Source: an uncultured Lachnospiraceae bacterium (GTDB lineage: Bacteria; Bacillota; Clostridia; Lachnospirales; Lachnospiraceae). Taken from it: a DNA stretch of 42,939 nucleotides. Within the stretch, counting starts at the first letter, position 1, and every line of letters begins with the position of its first letter. This document shows, one piece after another, positions 14,154-22,621 of this stretch. The translations under genes were made by a program, and so were the position numbers. The stretch covers positions 1 to 42,939 of the forward strand of contig UQVK01000023.1 in assembly GCA_900544445.1 (NCBI GenBank), in the 5' to 3' direction. The notes beneath the pieces are model-generated. The model was not told the origin of the DNA, made no database searches, and was given only the letters and a program-made list of their open reading frames with translations.

Positions 14154-15142
14154 AGCAGCTTTTGGAAGACATCAAGACAGGACAGTTCCGTCAGGCCTAT
14201 CTGCTTTACGGACAGGAGGCCTACCTGAGAAACCAGTACCGCGACAGGCTGAAGGCGGCCATGGTGCAGGAAGGGGATACCATGAATTTTTCTTCCTTTC
14301 AGGGAAAAGACATCAATCCGGCGCAGATCATTGATCTGGCAGAGACGATGCCCTTTTTCGCAGACCGCCGGGTGATTCTCATTCAGGACAGCGGCTGGTT
14401 TAAAAAGGGCGGAGAAGCCCTGGCGGATTACCTGAAAACCCCTTCGCCAACCACCTTTTTCATTTTCGCCGAGGCAGAAGCGGACAAGAGAAACCGCCTT
14501 TTCAAAGCGGTGAAGGAAGCGGGCTGCGCGGTGGAGTTTTCCACTCAGGATGAAACCACATTGAAACGCTGGATCCTGGGCAGAATAAAAAAAGAAAATA
14601 AGGCGATATCCCGTTCCGGCCTGGAGTTCTTTTTACAGAAAACAGGTTCGGACATGGAAAATATAGACAGAGAGCTGGAAAAGCTGTTCTGTTACACCCT
14701 GAAAAAAGACGCGATCACCGAGGCGGACATCGACGCGGTCTGCACCCAGCAGATGACCGGGAAGATCTTCGACATGATCGAGGCCGTCGCGGCCGGAAGG
14801 CAGAAGGAGGCGCTGCAGCTTTATTACGATCTGCTGGCCCTGAAGGAGCCGCCCATGCGGATTCTTTTTTTGATTGGCAGACAGTTCAGCCTTCTGGTTC
14901 AGGTGAAGGAGCTTCGCGCAAAGGGATATGACAACCGGAGGATCGGGGAGAAAACAGGACTGCACGGCTTCATCGCCGGGAAATATGTGAACCAGTCCTC
15001 CCGGTTTGAGATGGATGTGCTGAAGGAAGCGCTTACGGACTGCGTAAAAACCGATGAGGCGGTGAAGAACGGCCGGATGAACGACCGGCTCGGCGTGGAA
15101 ATGCTCATCGTCCGCTACAGCGGCATTTCCGGCAGAGGATAA
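14150..15142 (+). CDS. holA: DNA polymerase III delta subunit
   Basis: The 330-residue protein has the HolA pattern: an N-terminal AYLLYGQEAYLRNQY region with a degenerate P-loop, the NFSSFQGKDI and AETMPFFADRRVILI strands, a KRWILGRIKKENKAISRSGLEF segment, and a C-terminal collar domain ending NGRMNDRLGVEMLIVRY. Delta opens the sliding clamp within the clamp loader during replication. Position 14150 overlaps the methyltransferase stop. In many Clostridia rpsT follows holA, but here a GatB/YqeY gene follows after 82 bp that contain a CGGATG/CATCCG dyad (15156-15184). Confidence 0.9.
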   Translation: MKQLLEDIKTGQFRQAYLLYGQEAYLRNQYRDRLKAAMVQEGDTMNFSSFQGKDINPAQIIDLAETMPFFADRRVILIQDSGWFKKGGEALADYLKTPSPTTFFIFAEAEADKRNRLFKAVKEAGCAVEFSTQDETTLKRWILGRIKKENKAISRSGLEFFLQKTGSDMENIDRELEKLFCYTLKKDAITEADIDAVCTQQMTGKIFDMIEAVAAGRQKEALQLYYDLLALKEPPMRILFLIGRQFSLLVQVKELRAKGYDNRRIGEKTGLHGFIAGKYVNQSSRFEMDVLKEALTDCVKTDEAVKNGRMNDRLGVEMLIVRYSGISGRG

Positions 15143-15224
15143 GCAGGGGCGGGGACGGATGCCGCAGCTGATGCGCGCCATCCGCGTTTGGATAAAGATT
15201 TGAAAAGAAAGGAAAGGAACAGCC

Positions 15225-15671
15225 ATGAGCAAAATCGAAGAAGTAAGGGCGCAGATGGTCGCCGCGATGAAAAATAAGGACAAGGAGCGCAAGGAAACGC
15301 TTTCCATGCTGCTTGCAGCGCTGAAAAACAAGGCCATTGACAAGCGCGCGGATCTGACCGAAGCGGAAGAAAACGAAGTGATCAAAAAGGAAATCAAGCA
15401 GACCCAGGAAACCATGGATCTGGCTCCCGCGGACAGAGAAGATATTAAGGAAGAATGTGCAAAGCGCCTTGCCGTGCTGAAGGAATTCGCTCCCGAGGAG
15501 ATGAGTGAGGAGCAGATTCGCGCCGAGATCAACGAGGTTCTGAAGAATCTTGGAATCACGGAGCCCACGGGAAAGGATAAGGGAAAGATCATGAAGGAGC
15601 TGATGCCCAGGGTGAAGGGCCGCGCGGACGGCGCTCTGGTGAACCGCCTTGTGGGCGAGCTGCTGAAATAA
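15225..15671 (+). CDS. GatB/YqeY domain protein
   Basis: The 148-residue helical protein matches the YqeY family in length and sequence: MVAAMKNKDKERKETLSMLLAALKN at the start, EEEN..VIKKEIKQ in the middle and GKIMKELMPRVKGRADGALVN at the C-terminal tail-like domain. That tail resembles the tRNA-binding C-terminal part of GatB, but stand-alone YqeY proteins have no settled function. The SD is a purine run (AAGGAAAGGAA) before the ATG at 15225. It lies 11 bp before the DUF1653 gene. Confidence 0.9.
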   Translation: MSKIEEVRAQMVAAMKNKDKERKETLSMLLAALKNKAIDKRADLTEAEENEVIKKEIKQTQETMDLAPADREDIKEECAKRLAVLKEFAPEEMSEEQIRAEINEVLKNLGITEPTGKDKGKIMKELMPRVKGRADGALVNRLVGELLK

Positions 15672-15682
15672 CAGAGGAAGCT

Positions 15683-16333
15683 ATGGAAAGAACACCAAGA
15701 CCGAATGAAATTTATCAGCATTTTAAAGGAAATCTGTACCGGGTGGTCACGCTGGCGAAGCATGCGGATACCGGACAGATGCTGGTAATCTACCAGGCTC
15801 TGTACGGAAGCTTTGAGGTTTTTGCAAGACCCCTTGCGGAATTTGCCGGAAAGGTGGACCGGGCAAAATATCCGGATGCGGCCGCTGAATACCGCTTCAC
15901 CCTCCTTCCGCAGATCGTGGGACAGGTTTCAGAGGCGGACCGGCCGGAAATGCGGCAGGAACCGGATACCGCGCAGCCACAAAGTTCCGGGGCAGGAAAC
16001 CCGGAAGCGGGGAACCGCAGACAGCCGGAGCCGGACAGTACCTCGGTGCAGGAACAGACAGCGCCGACGAAGGGCACGGATATGCAGCCGCAGGATGAAC
16101 AGGAAGAGCCTGCCCTGGATCCCATGCTTCTCGCCTTTCTGGATGCGGACACCTATGAGGAAAAGCTTGCCATATTCACGGATATGAGCGGCAGGGTAAC
16201 GGACGACATGCTCACCACCATGGCGGTTTCCATGGATATTGACCTGAAAGAGGGAGAGCTGATGGACCGTTACGAAGAACTGAAAAACTGTATCATCATG
16301 CGGGAAAAATACGAATGCAACCGTCTGAGATGA
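15683..16333 (+). CDS. DUF1653 domain protein with a C-terminal extension
   Basis: Residues 1-75 carry the DUF1653 pattern (PNEIYQHFKGNLYRVV, AKHADTGQMLVIYQALYG, VFARPLAEF), a small beta-rich domain often found as a stand-alone protein of about 70 residues. A low-complexity Pro/Gln/Glu linker at about 85-150 joins it to an acidic helical C-terminal part (LDPMLLAFLDADTYEEKLAIF, then a short helical tail). The 216-residue total is therefore about three times the usual single-domain length. The function is unknown. The start at 15683 has an AGAGGAAG SD, and the gene sits 18 bp before the sfsA-mutY fusion. Confidence 0.8.
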   Translation: MERTPRPNEIYQHFKGNLYRVVTLAKHADTGQMLVIYQALYGSFEVFARPLAEFAGKVDRAKYPDAAAEYRFTLLPQIVGQVSEADRPEMRQEPDTAQPQSSGAGNPEAGNRRQPEPDSTSVQEQTAPTKGTDMQPQDEQEEPALDPMLLAFLDADTYEEKLAIFTDMSGRVTDDMLTTMAVSMDIDLKEGELMDRYEELKNCIIMREKYECNRLR

Positions 16334-16351
16334 TTCAGGAAGGACAGGAAC

Positions 16352-18157
16352 ATGAAGTACAGCGACATTCATGAAGGAATCTTTCTGGAGCGGCCGAACC
16401 GTTTTATCGCCTGGGTTCAGATGGATGGAAGACGGGAAAAGGTTCATGTGAAAAATACGGGAAGATGCAGGGAACTTCTGCAGGAAGGCGCACAGGTCTG
16501 GCTGGAGAAAAGCGCCAATCCTTCCCGCAGCACGGCCTATGATCTGGTGACGGTGAGAAAGGGCGGCAGGCTCGTCAACATGGACAGCACGGCGCCGAAC
16601 AAAGCCGCAGAGGAATGGCTGAGAGCGGGCGGCCTGTATCCGGATGTGACAGAGGTGCGCCCGGAATGCACCTTCGGAAAGTCCCGGTTTGATTTCCGGG
16701 TGCGTGTGCGCGCAGGAGCGGATGCGCAGGCAGACGTGCCAGCAGATATGCCGGAGGAAGAAATCTGGATTGAAGTGAAGGGCGTCAACCTGGAAGAGGA
16801 TAATGTGGCCCTGTTTCCCGACGCTCCGTCCGAGCGGGCGGTAAAGCATGTGGAAGAATTGATGGAAGCGAAGAAGGAGGGATGCGGCGCCGTCCTTCTT
16901 TTTGTGGTACAGATGGAAGGAATTACCCGTTTCATGCCCAATGTCCGGACCCAGCCGGAATTTGCCGAAGCGCTGCTTCGCGCCCGCAAGGCGGGAGTGC
17001 GTATTCTGGCTGTGGGCTGCGAGGTGAAGGAGGACGGCATGCGCATTTCCTACGAGATACCGGTGGTTCTTCCGCAGGAGCCGAAAACGGCAGAAAAAGG
17101 CAGTGCGTCCGCTATTGCGCCCCGTCTGCTGCCGTGGTATGATGAGCACAAACGGCAGCTGGCCTGGCGCGCACAGCCCACGCCTTACCGGGTCTGGATC
17201 TCGGAAATCATGCTGCAGCAGACCAGGGTGGAAGCGGTGAAGCCCTATTTTGAGCGTTTTATGGAGGAACTGCCGGACATCCCTTCCCTGGCGGAGGTGT
17301 CTCAGGAACGCCTTCTGAAACTCTGGGAGGGACTTGGCTATTACAGCCGGGCGCGCAACTTAAAGAAGGCGGCCTGCGAGATCATGGAGCGTTTTTCAGG
17401 TGTGATGCCCGCCAGCGTGCAGGAACTTCTCACCCTTCCGGGAATCGGTCCCTACACGGCCGGGGCCGTTTCCTCCATCGCCTACGGGCGTCCCGCCCCT
17501 GCGGTGGATGGAAATGTGCTGCGCGTCATGGCGCGGTTTCGGATGGACGGGCGGGATATGGCGAACCAGAAGGTGAGAAAGAGCGTGGAAGAGGATCTTT
17601 CTGCCGCCATCCCTGCGGACCGTCCCGGAGATTTCAACCAGGCAATGATGGAGATCGGCGCCATGGTCTGCCTGCCGAACGGCGCGCCCCATTGCGGGGA
17701 GTGTCCGCTGGCTGAAGTGTGTATGGCCCATGAAGAAGGAAGAGAACTGGACTATCCGAAAAAAGCGCCCAAAAAGCAGCGGACTGTGGAAGAGAAGACC
17801 GTACTCGTCATTCTGGATGAAAGAAAGGCCGCCTTCCGTAAGCGGCCGGATACCGGACTTCTGGCGGGGATGTATGAGCTTCCGGCGCTGGAAGGGAAGA
17901 AAAAACAGGCAGAGGTGCTCGGGCTGATGAAGGAAAAGGGCCTGAACCCGATCCGTATCAGAAAGCTGCCCACAGCAAAGCACATTTTCACCCATAAGGA
18001 ATGGCACATGACGGGCTACGCCGTATGGGTGGACGAGCTGGAACCCTACGAAGGGGGCTGGGAAGGCCTGATTTTTGCAGACCGCAGAGACCTGGATGAG
18101 ATTCCCGTTCCCTCTGCCTTTGCCGCCTATCTGGATTATGTGAAAAGCAACATGTAA
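16352..18157 (+). CDS. mutY: SfsA-MutY fusion: sugar-fermentation-stimulation-type nuclease plus A/G-specific adenine glycosylase
   Basis: The 601-residue protein contains two complete families. Residues 1 to about 245 are SfsA: an OB-like N-terminal part (RPNRFIAWV, KVHVKNTGRC) and a PD-(D/E)xK nuclease core with SRFDFRV and IWIEVKGVNL. From about residue 255 comes full-length MutY: EIMLQQTRVE with catalytic Glu285, the LPGIGPYTAGAV helix-hairpin-helix, VDGNVLRV with catalytic Asp386, the iron-sulfur cluster cysteines 440, 447, 450 and 456 (C-x6-C-x2-C-x5-C), and a NUDIX-like C-terminal domain that reads 8-oxoG. MutY removes adenine mispaired with 8-oxoguanine. SfsA is reported as a nucleic acid-binding nuclease of unclear role. 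No stop or frameshift separates the halves. Confidence 0.92.
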   Translation: MKYSDIHEGIFLERPNRFIAWVQMDGRREKVHVKNTGRCRELLQEGAQVWLEKSANPSRSTAYDLVTVRKGGRLVNMDSTAPNKAAEEWLRAGGLYPDVTEVRPECTFGKSRFDFRVRVRAGADAQADVPADMPEEEIWIEVKGVNLEEDNVALFPDAPSERAVKHVEELMEAKKEGCGAVLLFVVQMEGITRFMPNVRTQPEFAEALLRARKAGVRILAVGCEVKEDGMRISYEIPVVLPQEPKTAEKGSASAIAPRLLPWYDEHKRQLAWRAQPTPYRVWISEIMLQQTRVEAVKPYFERFMEELPDIPSLAEVSQERLLKLWEGLGYYSRARNLKKAACEIMERFSGVMPASVQELLTLPGIGPYTAGAVSSIAYGRPAPAVDGNVLRVMARFRMDGRDMANQKVRKSVEEDLSAAIPADRPGDFNQAMMEIGAMVCLPNGAPHCGECPLAEVCMAHEEGRELDYPKKAPKKQRTVEEKTVLVILDERKAAFRKRPDTGLLAGMYELPALEGKKKQAEVLGLMKEKGLNPIRIRKLPTAKHIFTHKEWHMTGYAVWVDELEPYEGGWEGLIFADRRDLDEIPVPSAFAAYLDYVKSNM

Positions 18158-18183
18158 ACCATGCAACAGGAGATTTGGTACAA

Positions 18184-19209
18184 ATGAAACTTTTGACAAT
18201 TACGGTACCCTGCTACAATTCTGAAAAGTACATGCGCAAATGCATCGATTCTCTGCTTCCGGGCGGGGAGGATGTGGAGATTCTCATCGTGGATGACGGC
18301 TCCACCGACAAAACGGCAGAAATTGCGGACGAGTACGCTGAAAAGTATCCCACCATCGTAAAAGCCATCCATAAGGAAAACGGCGGCCACGGCTCCGGTG
18401 TGAATACGGGAATTGAAAAGGCCAGCGGCCTGTTTTTCAAGGTGGTTGACAGCGACGACTGGGTGCTGGATACGGCGTATCAGACGGTTCTGGAGACCCT
18501 TCGCATGTTTGCGGGCGGAGATGAGGTCCTGGACATGCTGATCGCCAACTATGTCTATGAAAAGGAAGGCGAGAAGCGCAAGAAGGTGATCCGCTATAAA
18601 TATGTGCTGCCGGAAAATGAGGTGTTCACCTGGAAGGATGTGCACAGATTCCATAAGGGGCAGTATATCCTCATGCATTCCGTGATATTCCGTACAAAGC
18701 TCCTGCGTGATTGTGGGCTGAAGCTGCCGGAGCACACCTTCTATGTGGACAACCTGTTCGTATACGAACCCCTTCCTTATGTGAAGAATATGTACTATCT
18801 GGACGTGAACTTCTACAGATATTATATCGGAAGAGCGGATCAGTCCGTAAATGAAAAAGTGATGATCGGCCGGATTGACCAGCAGCTGAAGGTGAACCGC
18901 ATCATGATAGATTACCTGGTATCAAAGAAGCAGTTCCTTTCCTCACACAAGAAGCTGCGCAGCTACATGATTAATTATCTTGACATCATCACCACGGTTT
19001 CCTCCATCATGCTGATCTGTTCCGAGACAGAGGAAAACCTGGAGAAGAAAAACGAGCTGTGGAAATACATAAAGCAGAAGGATGTGATGCTTTTTTACAA
19101 GCTGCGCTATGGCCTTCTGGGAAGCTGTACCAATCTGCCCGGAAAGGGCGGAAGAAAGATGACGGTGGAGGGCTATAAGCTCTGCCAGAGATTCTTCAAA
19201 TTTAACTGA
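18184..19209 (+). CDS. Family 2 glycosyltransferase
   Basis: The 341-residue protein has a GT-A fold: LTITVPCYNSEKYMRKCIDSL at the N-terminus, the VDDGSTDKT motif, a GSGVNTGIEKASG segment and the metal-binding VDSDDW. No membrane segment is obvious, so it is probably a cytosolic or peripheral transferase that uses a nucleotide sugar to build a surface polymer; donor and acceptor are unknown. I use the ATG at 18184. A TTG at 18175 in the same frame lies too close to the GGAG. It ends at a clear terminator and converges with the lipid gene pair. Confidence 0.85.
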   Translation: MKLLTITVPCYNSEKYMRKCIDSLLPGGEDVEILIVDDGSTDKTAEIADEYAEKYPTIVKAIHKENGGHGSGVNTGIEKASGLFFKVVDSDDWVLDTAYQTVLETLRMFAGGDEVLDMLIANYVYEKEGEKRKKVIRYKYVLPENEVFTWKDVHRFHKGQYILMHSVIFRTKLLRDCGLKLPEHTFYVDNLFVYEPLPYVKNMYYLDVNFYRYYIGRADQSVNEKVMIGRIDQQLKVNRIMIDYLVSKKQFLSSHKKLRSYMINYLDIITTVSSIMLICSETEENLEKKNELWKYIKQKDVMLFYKLRYGLLGSCTNLPGKGGRKMTVEGYKLCQRFFKFN

Positions 19210-19221
19210 CATCTGCATCAG

Positions 19222-19247
19222 AAAAAGGCGGGGAGACCCGCCTTTTT
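19222..19247 (+). terminator. Intrinsic terminator after the glycosyltransferase gene
   Basis: AAAAAGGCGGG followed by a short loop and CCCGCCTTTTT. The flanking A and T runs make it potentially bidirectional, so it could also serve the convergent minus-strand pair. Confidence 0.85.
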
Positions 19248-19267
19248 CATGTCGTATGAAACCGCCG

Positions 19268-19954
19268 TCACGCGCGCACTCTGCGGCGGGAGGACCGGCG
19301 CTGACGCTGCAGGGTAATCCGGTCATTGCGGTAAAGAACGCTGTACATGGCGCCCGCCAGAATGAAAGCGGTGATCACATCAAACACGGAATGCTGCTTT
19401 AAGAACATGGTCGCCAGTATGATGGATACGCACAGAAGGAAGGAACCGGCTCGAAGCCATTTCCTAAAGGAAGTCCCCTGTTCTGTATTCCGGGCGGAGA
19501 GGCACCTGCTGATGGCGAGATGTGCTCCGATGGAATTATATACATGAATGCTCGGCCAGAGATTCGTGGGCGTGTCCACCTTCTGAAGAAGCAGTACAAG
19601 ATGCGTGAACACGTTATCCCGCGGCATTTTCAGAGGCCGCAGATGCTGAATGTTCGGGAAGAAGGTGGAAATCAGCAGAAATACCGTCATTCCCGTACAG
19701 AGAAACAAAGCACACCGGATATATTCCTCCCTGCTGTGGGACGCCGCATACAGGACGGCGGCAGGCACATAGAGGAACCAGAGAAAATAGGGGATGACAA
19801 ACAATTCACAGAACGGAATATAATCGTCCATAAAAACATGGATGATCTGATAACTCCTCACATGCCTTTCCTCAAGCCACTGAAACCAAAACAAATATAC
19901 GATGAAATACAGTACAAATGGAAGCAGTTCCTGGAATCTGATGCCTTTTCTCAT
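19268..19954 (-). CDS. PAP2-like multi-pass membrane phosphatase
   Basis: The 228-residue protein has about six hydrophobic segments and two motifs of the PAP2 superfamily: WPSIHVYNSIGAHLA (the PSxH element) and FLKQHSVFDVITAFI (the His-xxxD element of the third motif). PAP2 enzymes remove phosphate from lipid phosphates such as phosphatidic acid or undecaprenyl pyrophosphate. The first motif, KxxxxxxRP, appears as HLRPLKMPRDN and is imperfect. The ATG at 19954, with AAGGGG upstream, is preferred over a TTG at 19975. It follows the lipid kinase gene on the same strand, and a kinase-phosphatase pair acting on the same lipid pool is plausible. Confidence 0.8.
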   Translation of the reverse strand: MRKGIRFQELLPFVLYFIVYLFWFQWLEERHVRSYQIIHVFMDDYIPFCELFVIPYFLWFLYVPAAVLYAASHSREEYIRCALFLCTGMTVFLLISTFFPNIQHLRPLKMPRDNVFTHLVLLLQKVDTPTNLWPSIHVYNSIGAHLAISRCLSARNTEQGTSFRKWLRAGSFLLCVSIILATMFLKQHSVFDVITAFILAGAMYSVLYRNDRITLQRQRRSSRRRVRA

Positions 19955-20004
19955 GATGCAGATACCCCTTTCCAAAACAGATAAAATCCTCCGGCCGGTG
20001 TGGA

Positions 20005-21018
20005 TCAGGCATAAAAGCGCAGCAGCCTGGGCCGGCAGCTGATGGTGATATCGCTGGAGAGCGCGTTCACCTCACCATCCGTGTGCACCCACTGAGGACG
20101 CGAGGTGCGGATCCGGATCCGGCGTCCCGCATAGCGGTCCACTCCCTGAAAGCGGTAATGGCCGCCCCGGAATGCGGTGGGAAAGACCAGCAGAACCTTC
20201 CATTTCGGGACGTTTCCCACCGCACATACGTCCAGAATGCCATCAGAGGCGTCCGCGCCCGGACAGAAGCGAAAACCGCCGCCCTCATACTGGTGCGACA
20301 TGCAGGCGGCAAACATCAGCCGCTTTATGGAAACAGGGCCTGTCCGTTTCCCGTCCGGTCCCACTGCTGCCAGCACTGCCCGGACCCGTCCGGAGAAAAG
20401 AATCGTTTTCAGCGCGATTCCCAGGTAGGTCAGCTTGCCCAGACCGAGCCGGTTGAGCACATCCTTGAATCCGGAGGACATGGCCTGCTGGCAGACGTCC
20501 GCATCAAAGCCGATTCCGCAGCTGACCAGGAACATCCGGTCCGGCAGGCTGGTCTCCTTCAGGCCGTTTCCCTGCAGGCCGCGCTTTGGCAGGACGACGT
20601 GTTCCGGCAGGCTGTTCTCCTGCGGTATATAGGCGGTGTGGTAATGCACGACGCCCACATCCATCGGAATCTCCTTTCCGTTTTCCAGAAGCTGCACAAG
20701 CGCTTTCACAGGATCACGGCTGATTCCCGTATCCCGCGCCAGATCGTTGCTGGATCCGGTGGGAATATGGCTGAAGCGGGTTTTCTTAAAATCCCGGATG
20801 TCCTGCAGCGCTTCGTTTACGGTGCCGTCTCCGCCGAGAACGATCAGATGAACTTCATTTTCTGTCAGGTCGGACACCATACGTGCCATATCTCCCGGTT
20901 TTTCGGAAAAATGCACCTGATAGACAACGCCCCTTTTATCCAGCTCGGTCCTGATAAGCTCCCAGTACTTCCCGCCCCGTCCGGAACAGGAGGAAGGATT
21001 GACCAGAAAATGATACAT
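20005..21018 (-). CDS. Diacylglycerol/lipid kinase of the YegS-DagK family
   Basis: The 337-residue protein has the family signature: NPSSCSGRGG at the N-terminus, IVLGGDGTVNEALQDI with the catalytic GGDGT loop, IPTGSSNDLARD, and a C-terminal beta-sandwich (FRFCPGADASDGILDVC). It should phosphorylate diacylglycerol or a related lipid with ATP at the inner membrane face, recycling lipid from wall and teichoic acid synthesis. An insertion around residues 118-145 (HTAYIPQENSLPEHVVLPK region) looks longer than usual. It starts at 21018 with a GGGGAG SD and is first in a two-gene unit with the PAP2-like gene. Confidence 0.88.
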   Translation of the reverse strand: MYHFLVNPSSCSGRGGKYWELIRTELDKRGVVYQVHFSEKPGDMARMVSDLTENEVHLIVLGGDGTVNEALQDIRDFKKTRFSHIPTGSSNDLARDTGISRDPVKALVQLLENGKEIPMDVGVVHYHTAYIPQENSLPEHVVLPKRGLQGNGLKETSLPDRMFLVSCGIGFDADVCQQAMSSGFKDVLNRLGLGKLTYLGIALKTILFSGRVRAVLAAVGPDGKRTGPVSIKRLMFAACMSHQYEGGGFRFCPGADASDGILDVCAVGNVPKWKVLLVFPTAFRGGHYRFQGVDRYAGRRIRIRTSRPQWVHTDGEVNALSSDITISCRPRLLRFYA

Positions 21019-21095
21019 GTTTTCTCCCCTCTTTTAGCATTCGTGAATCCGAACGTATTCTTCTTCTGTTCTTCCAGTTATCCCTTTAAGGCTGT

Positions 21096-21124
21096 ATTGT
21101 AGCAAAAGAGAAAAGCCCGGTAAA
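21096..21124 (-). promoter_or_regulatory. Putative promoter of the lipid kinase gene (minus strand)
   Basis: Read on the minus strand, TTTACC (21124-21119) and TACAAT (21101-21096) are separated by 17 bp. A TG pair just before the -10 gives an extended -10 (TGCTACAAT). Confidence 0.55.
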
Positions 21125-21179
21125 GAGGGGGAATGCAAGTTTAAGAAAAGTATAAGAAACATTTCCGGATTTATTCCTG

Positions 21180-21208
21180 TTTTCAAGCCGGATAAACTGT
21201 GCTATAAT
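21180..21208 (+). promoter_or_regulatory. Putative glyA promoter
   Basis: An extended -10, TGCTATAAT ending at 21208, follows a weak -35 (TTTTCA at 21180-21185, 17 bp). This leaves a leader of about 165 nt containing the direct-repeat and hairpin cassette before glyA. I see no glycine riboswitch or T-box core in it. Confidence 0.55.
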
Positions 21209-21253
21209 CAATCTGCGCAGTTTCACACGGTAACGCGTCGAACAAAGGTTTAA

Positions 21254-21373
21254 AACGAATGCCGCCTGCGGCGGCGGATTAAGGAGGCGGCACGAACCGG
21301 CGGTTCGTGCCAAAGAATGGCTTCGCCATTCTTTATCAGAACGAATGCCGCCTACGGCGGCGGATTAAGGAGG
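21254..21373 (+). repeat. Direct repeat with duplicated SD flanking two perfect hairpins, in the glyA leader
   Basis: A 34-bp unit (AACGAATGCC ... TTAAGGAGG) occurs at 21254-21287 and again at 21340-21373, with a single difference at 21268/21354. Each copy holds GCCGCC-3-GGCGGC and ends in an AAGGAGG SD; only the second copy serves glyA. Between them are two perfect 10-bp hairpins: GGCACGAACC (21289-21298) with GGTTCGTGCC, and AAAGAATGGC (21312-21321) with GCCATTCTTT. Confidence 0.85.
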
Positions 21374-21378
21374 TAAGG

Positions 21379-22620
21379 ATGTATTCTCTGGATGAAGTGA
21401 GAAAGGTGGACCCGGAAATCGCGCAGGCGATCGTGGATGAGCAGGAACGGCAGAACAGCCATATCGAACTGATCGCTTCCGAGAACTGGGTGAGCAAGGC
21501 GGTCATGGCCGCCATGGGAAGCGTGCTCACCAACAAATATGCAGAAGGCTATCCGGGCAAGCGCTATTACGGCGGCTGCGATTATGTGGATGAGGTGGAG
21601 AATCTCGCCATTGAACGCGCGAAGAAGCTGTTCGGCTGCGATTATGTCAACGTACAGCCCCATTCCGGCGCACAGGCCAACATGGCGGTGCAGTTTGCCG
21701 TGCTCACTCCGGGAGATACCATCATGGGAATGAACCTGGACCACGGCGGACACCTGACCCATGGAAGTCCGGTGAATATGTCCGGAAAATATTTCAAGGT
21801 GGTTCCCTACGGCGTGAACGACGAAGGATTTCTTGACTATGACAGAATGAAGGAGATCGCGAGACAGTGCCGTCCCAAAATGATCATCGCCGGCGCTTCC
21901 GCCTATGCGAGAACCATCGATTTCAAGCCGTTCCGCGAGATTGCGGACGAGGTTGGAGCCTGCCTGATGGTGGATATGGCCCATATTGCCGGCCTGGTGG
22001 CTGCCGGACTGCATCCCAATCCGGTTCCCTATGCCGATGTGGTGACCACCACCACCCACAAAACCCTGCGTGGGCCGAGGGGCGGAATGATCCTCTGCAA
22101 CAAAGAGGCCGCAGAGAAATGGAATTTCAACAAGGCGATTTTCCCCGGCACCCAGGGAGGCCCGCTGATGCATGTGATCGCGGCGAAGGCGGTCTGCTTC
22201 AAGGAGGCCTTAAGCGATGATTTCCGCGTTTATCAGCAGCATATCCTGGACAACGCACAGGCCCTCTGCAGCGGTCTGATGGAGCGGGGCATCCGCATTG
22301 TGTCCGGCGGAACGGACAATCATCTGATGCTGGTGGATCTGACCAATTTCGGCCAGACCGGAAAAGCGGTGGAGAAGCTTCTGGACGAGGCGAACATCAC
22401 CTGCAACAAAAACACCATTCCCAATGATCCCAAGTCTCCGTTTGTGACCAGCGGAATCCGTCTGGGAACCCCTGCCGTTACATCCAGGGGAATGAACACA
22501 CAGGATATGGACCGGATCGCGGAAGCCATCTCCATGATAATAAAGGGCGGTGAGGAAAAGGTGGCAGATGCCCGCGCCATCGTGAAGGAGCTGACGGATA
22601 AATATCCGCTGGAGGCATAG
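21379..22620 (+). CDS. glyA: Serine hydroxymethyltransferase
   Basis: The 413-residue protein is a full-length [16 protein letters not shown] at the N-terminus, the [16 protein letters not shown] segment, [14 protein letters not shown], and [14 protein letters not shown] with the PLP-binding Lys228. It converts serine and tetrahydrofolate to glycine and methylene-THF, the main source of one-carbon units; thyA and folA farther along the window use the same pool. The ATG at 21379 follows AAGGAGG with five bases between. The open frame continues upstream through the repeats, but those codons do not resemble the family. The gene overlaps functionally with the downstream traX-like gene only by position. 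Confidence 0.95.
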   Translation: MYSLDEVRKVDPEIAQAIVDEQERQNSHIELIASENWVSKAVMAAMGSVLTNKYAEGYPGKRYYGGCDYVDEVENLAIERAKKLFGCDYVNVQPHSGAQANMAVQFAVLTPGDTIMGMNLDHGGHLTHGSPVNMSGKYFKVVPYGVNDEGFLDYDRMKEIARQCRPKMIIAGASAYARTIDFKPFREIADEVGACLMVDMAHIAGLVAAGLHPNPVPYADVVTTTTHKTLRGPRGGMILCNKEAAEKWNFNKAIFPGTQGGPLMHVIAAKAVCFKEALSDDFRVYQQHILDNAQALCSGLMERGIRIVSGGTDNHLMLVDLTNFGQTGKAVEKLLDEANITCNKNTIPNDPKSPFVTSGIRLGTPAVTSRGMNTQDMDRIAEAISMIIKGGEEKVADARAIVKELTDKYPLEA

Positions 22621-22621
22621 A

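Noticed and set aside
21180..21378. Glycine riboswitch or T-box before glyA
   Set aside because: Neither the glycine aptamer core nor a T-box AGGGTGG-type sequence is present; the leader consists of the repeat and hairpin cassette.
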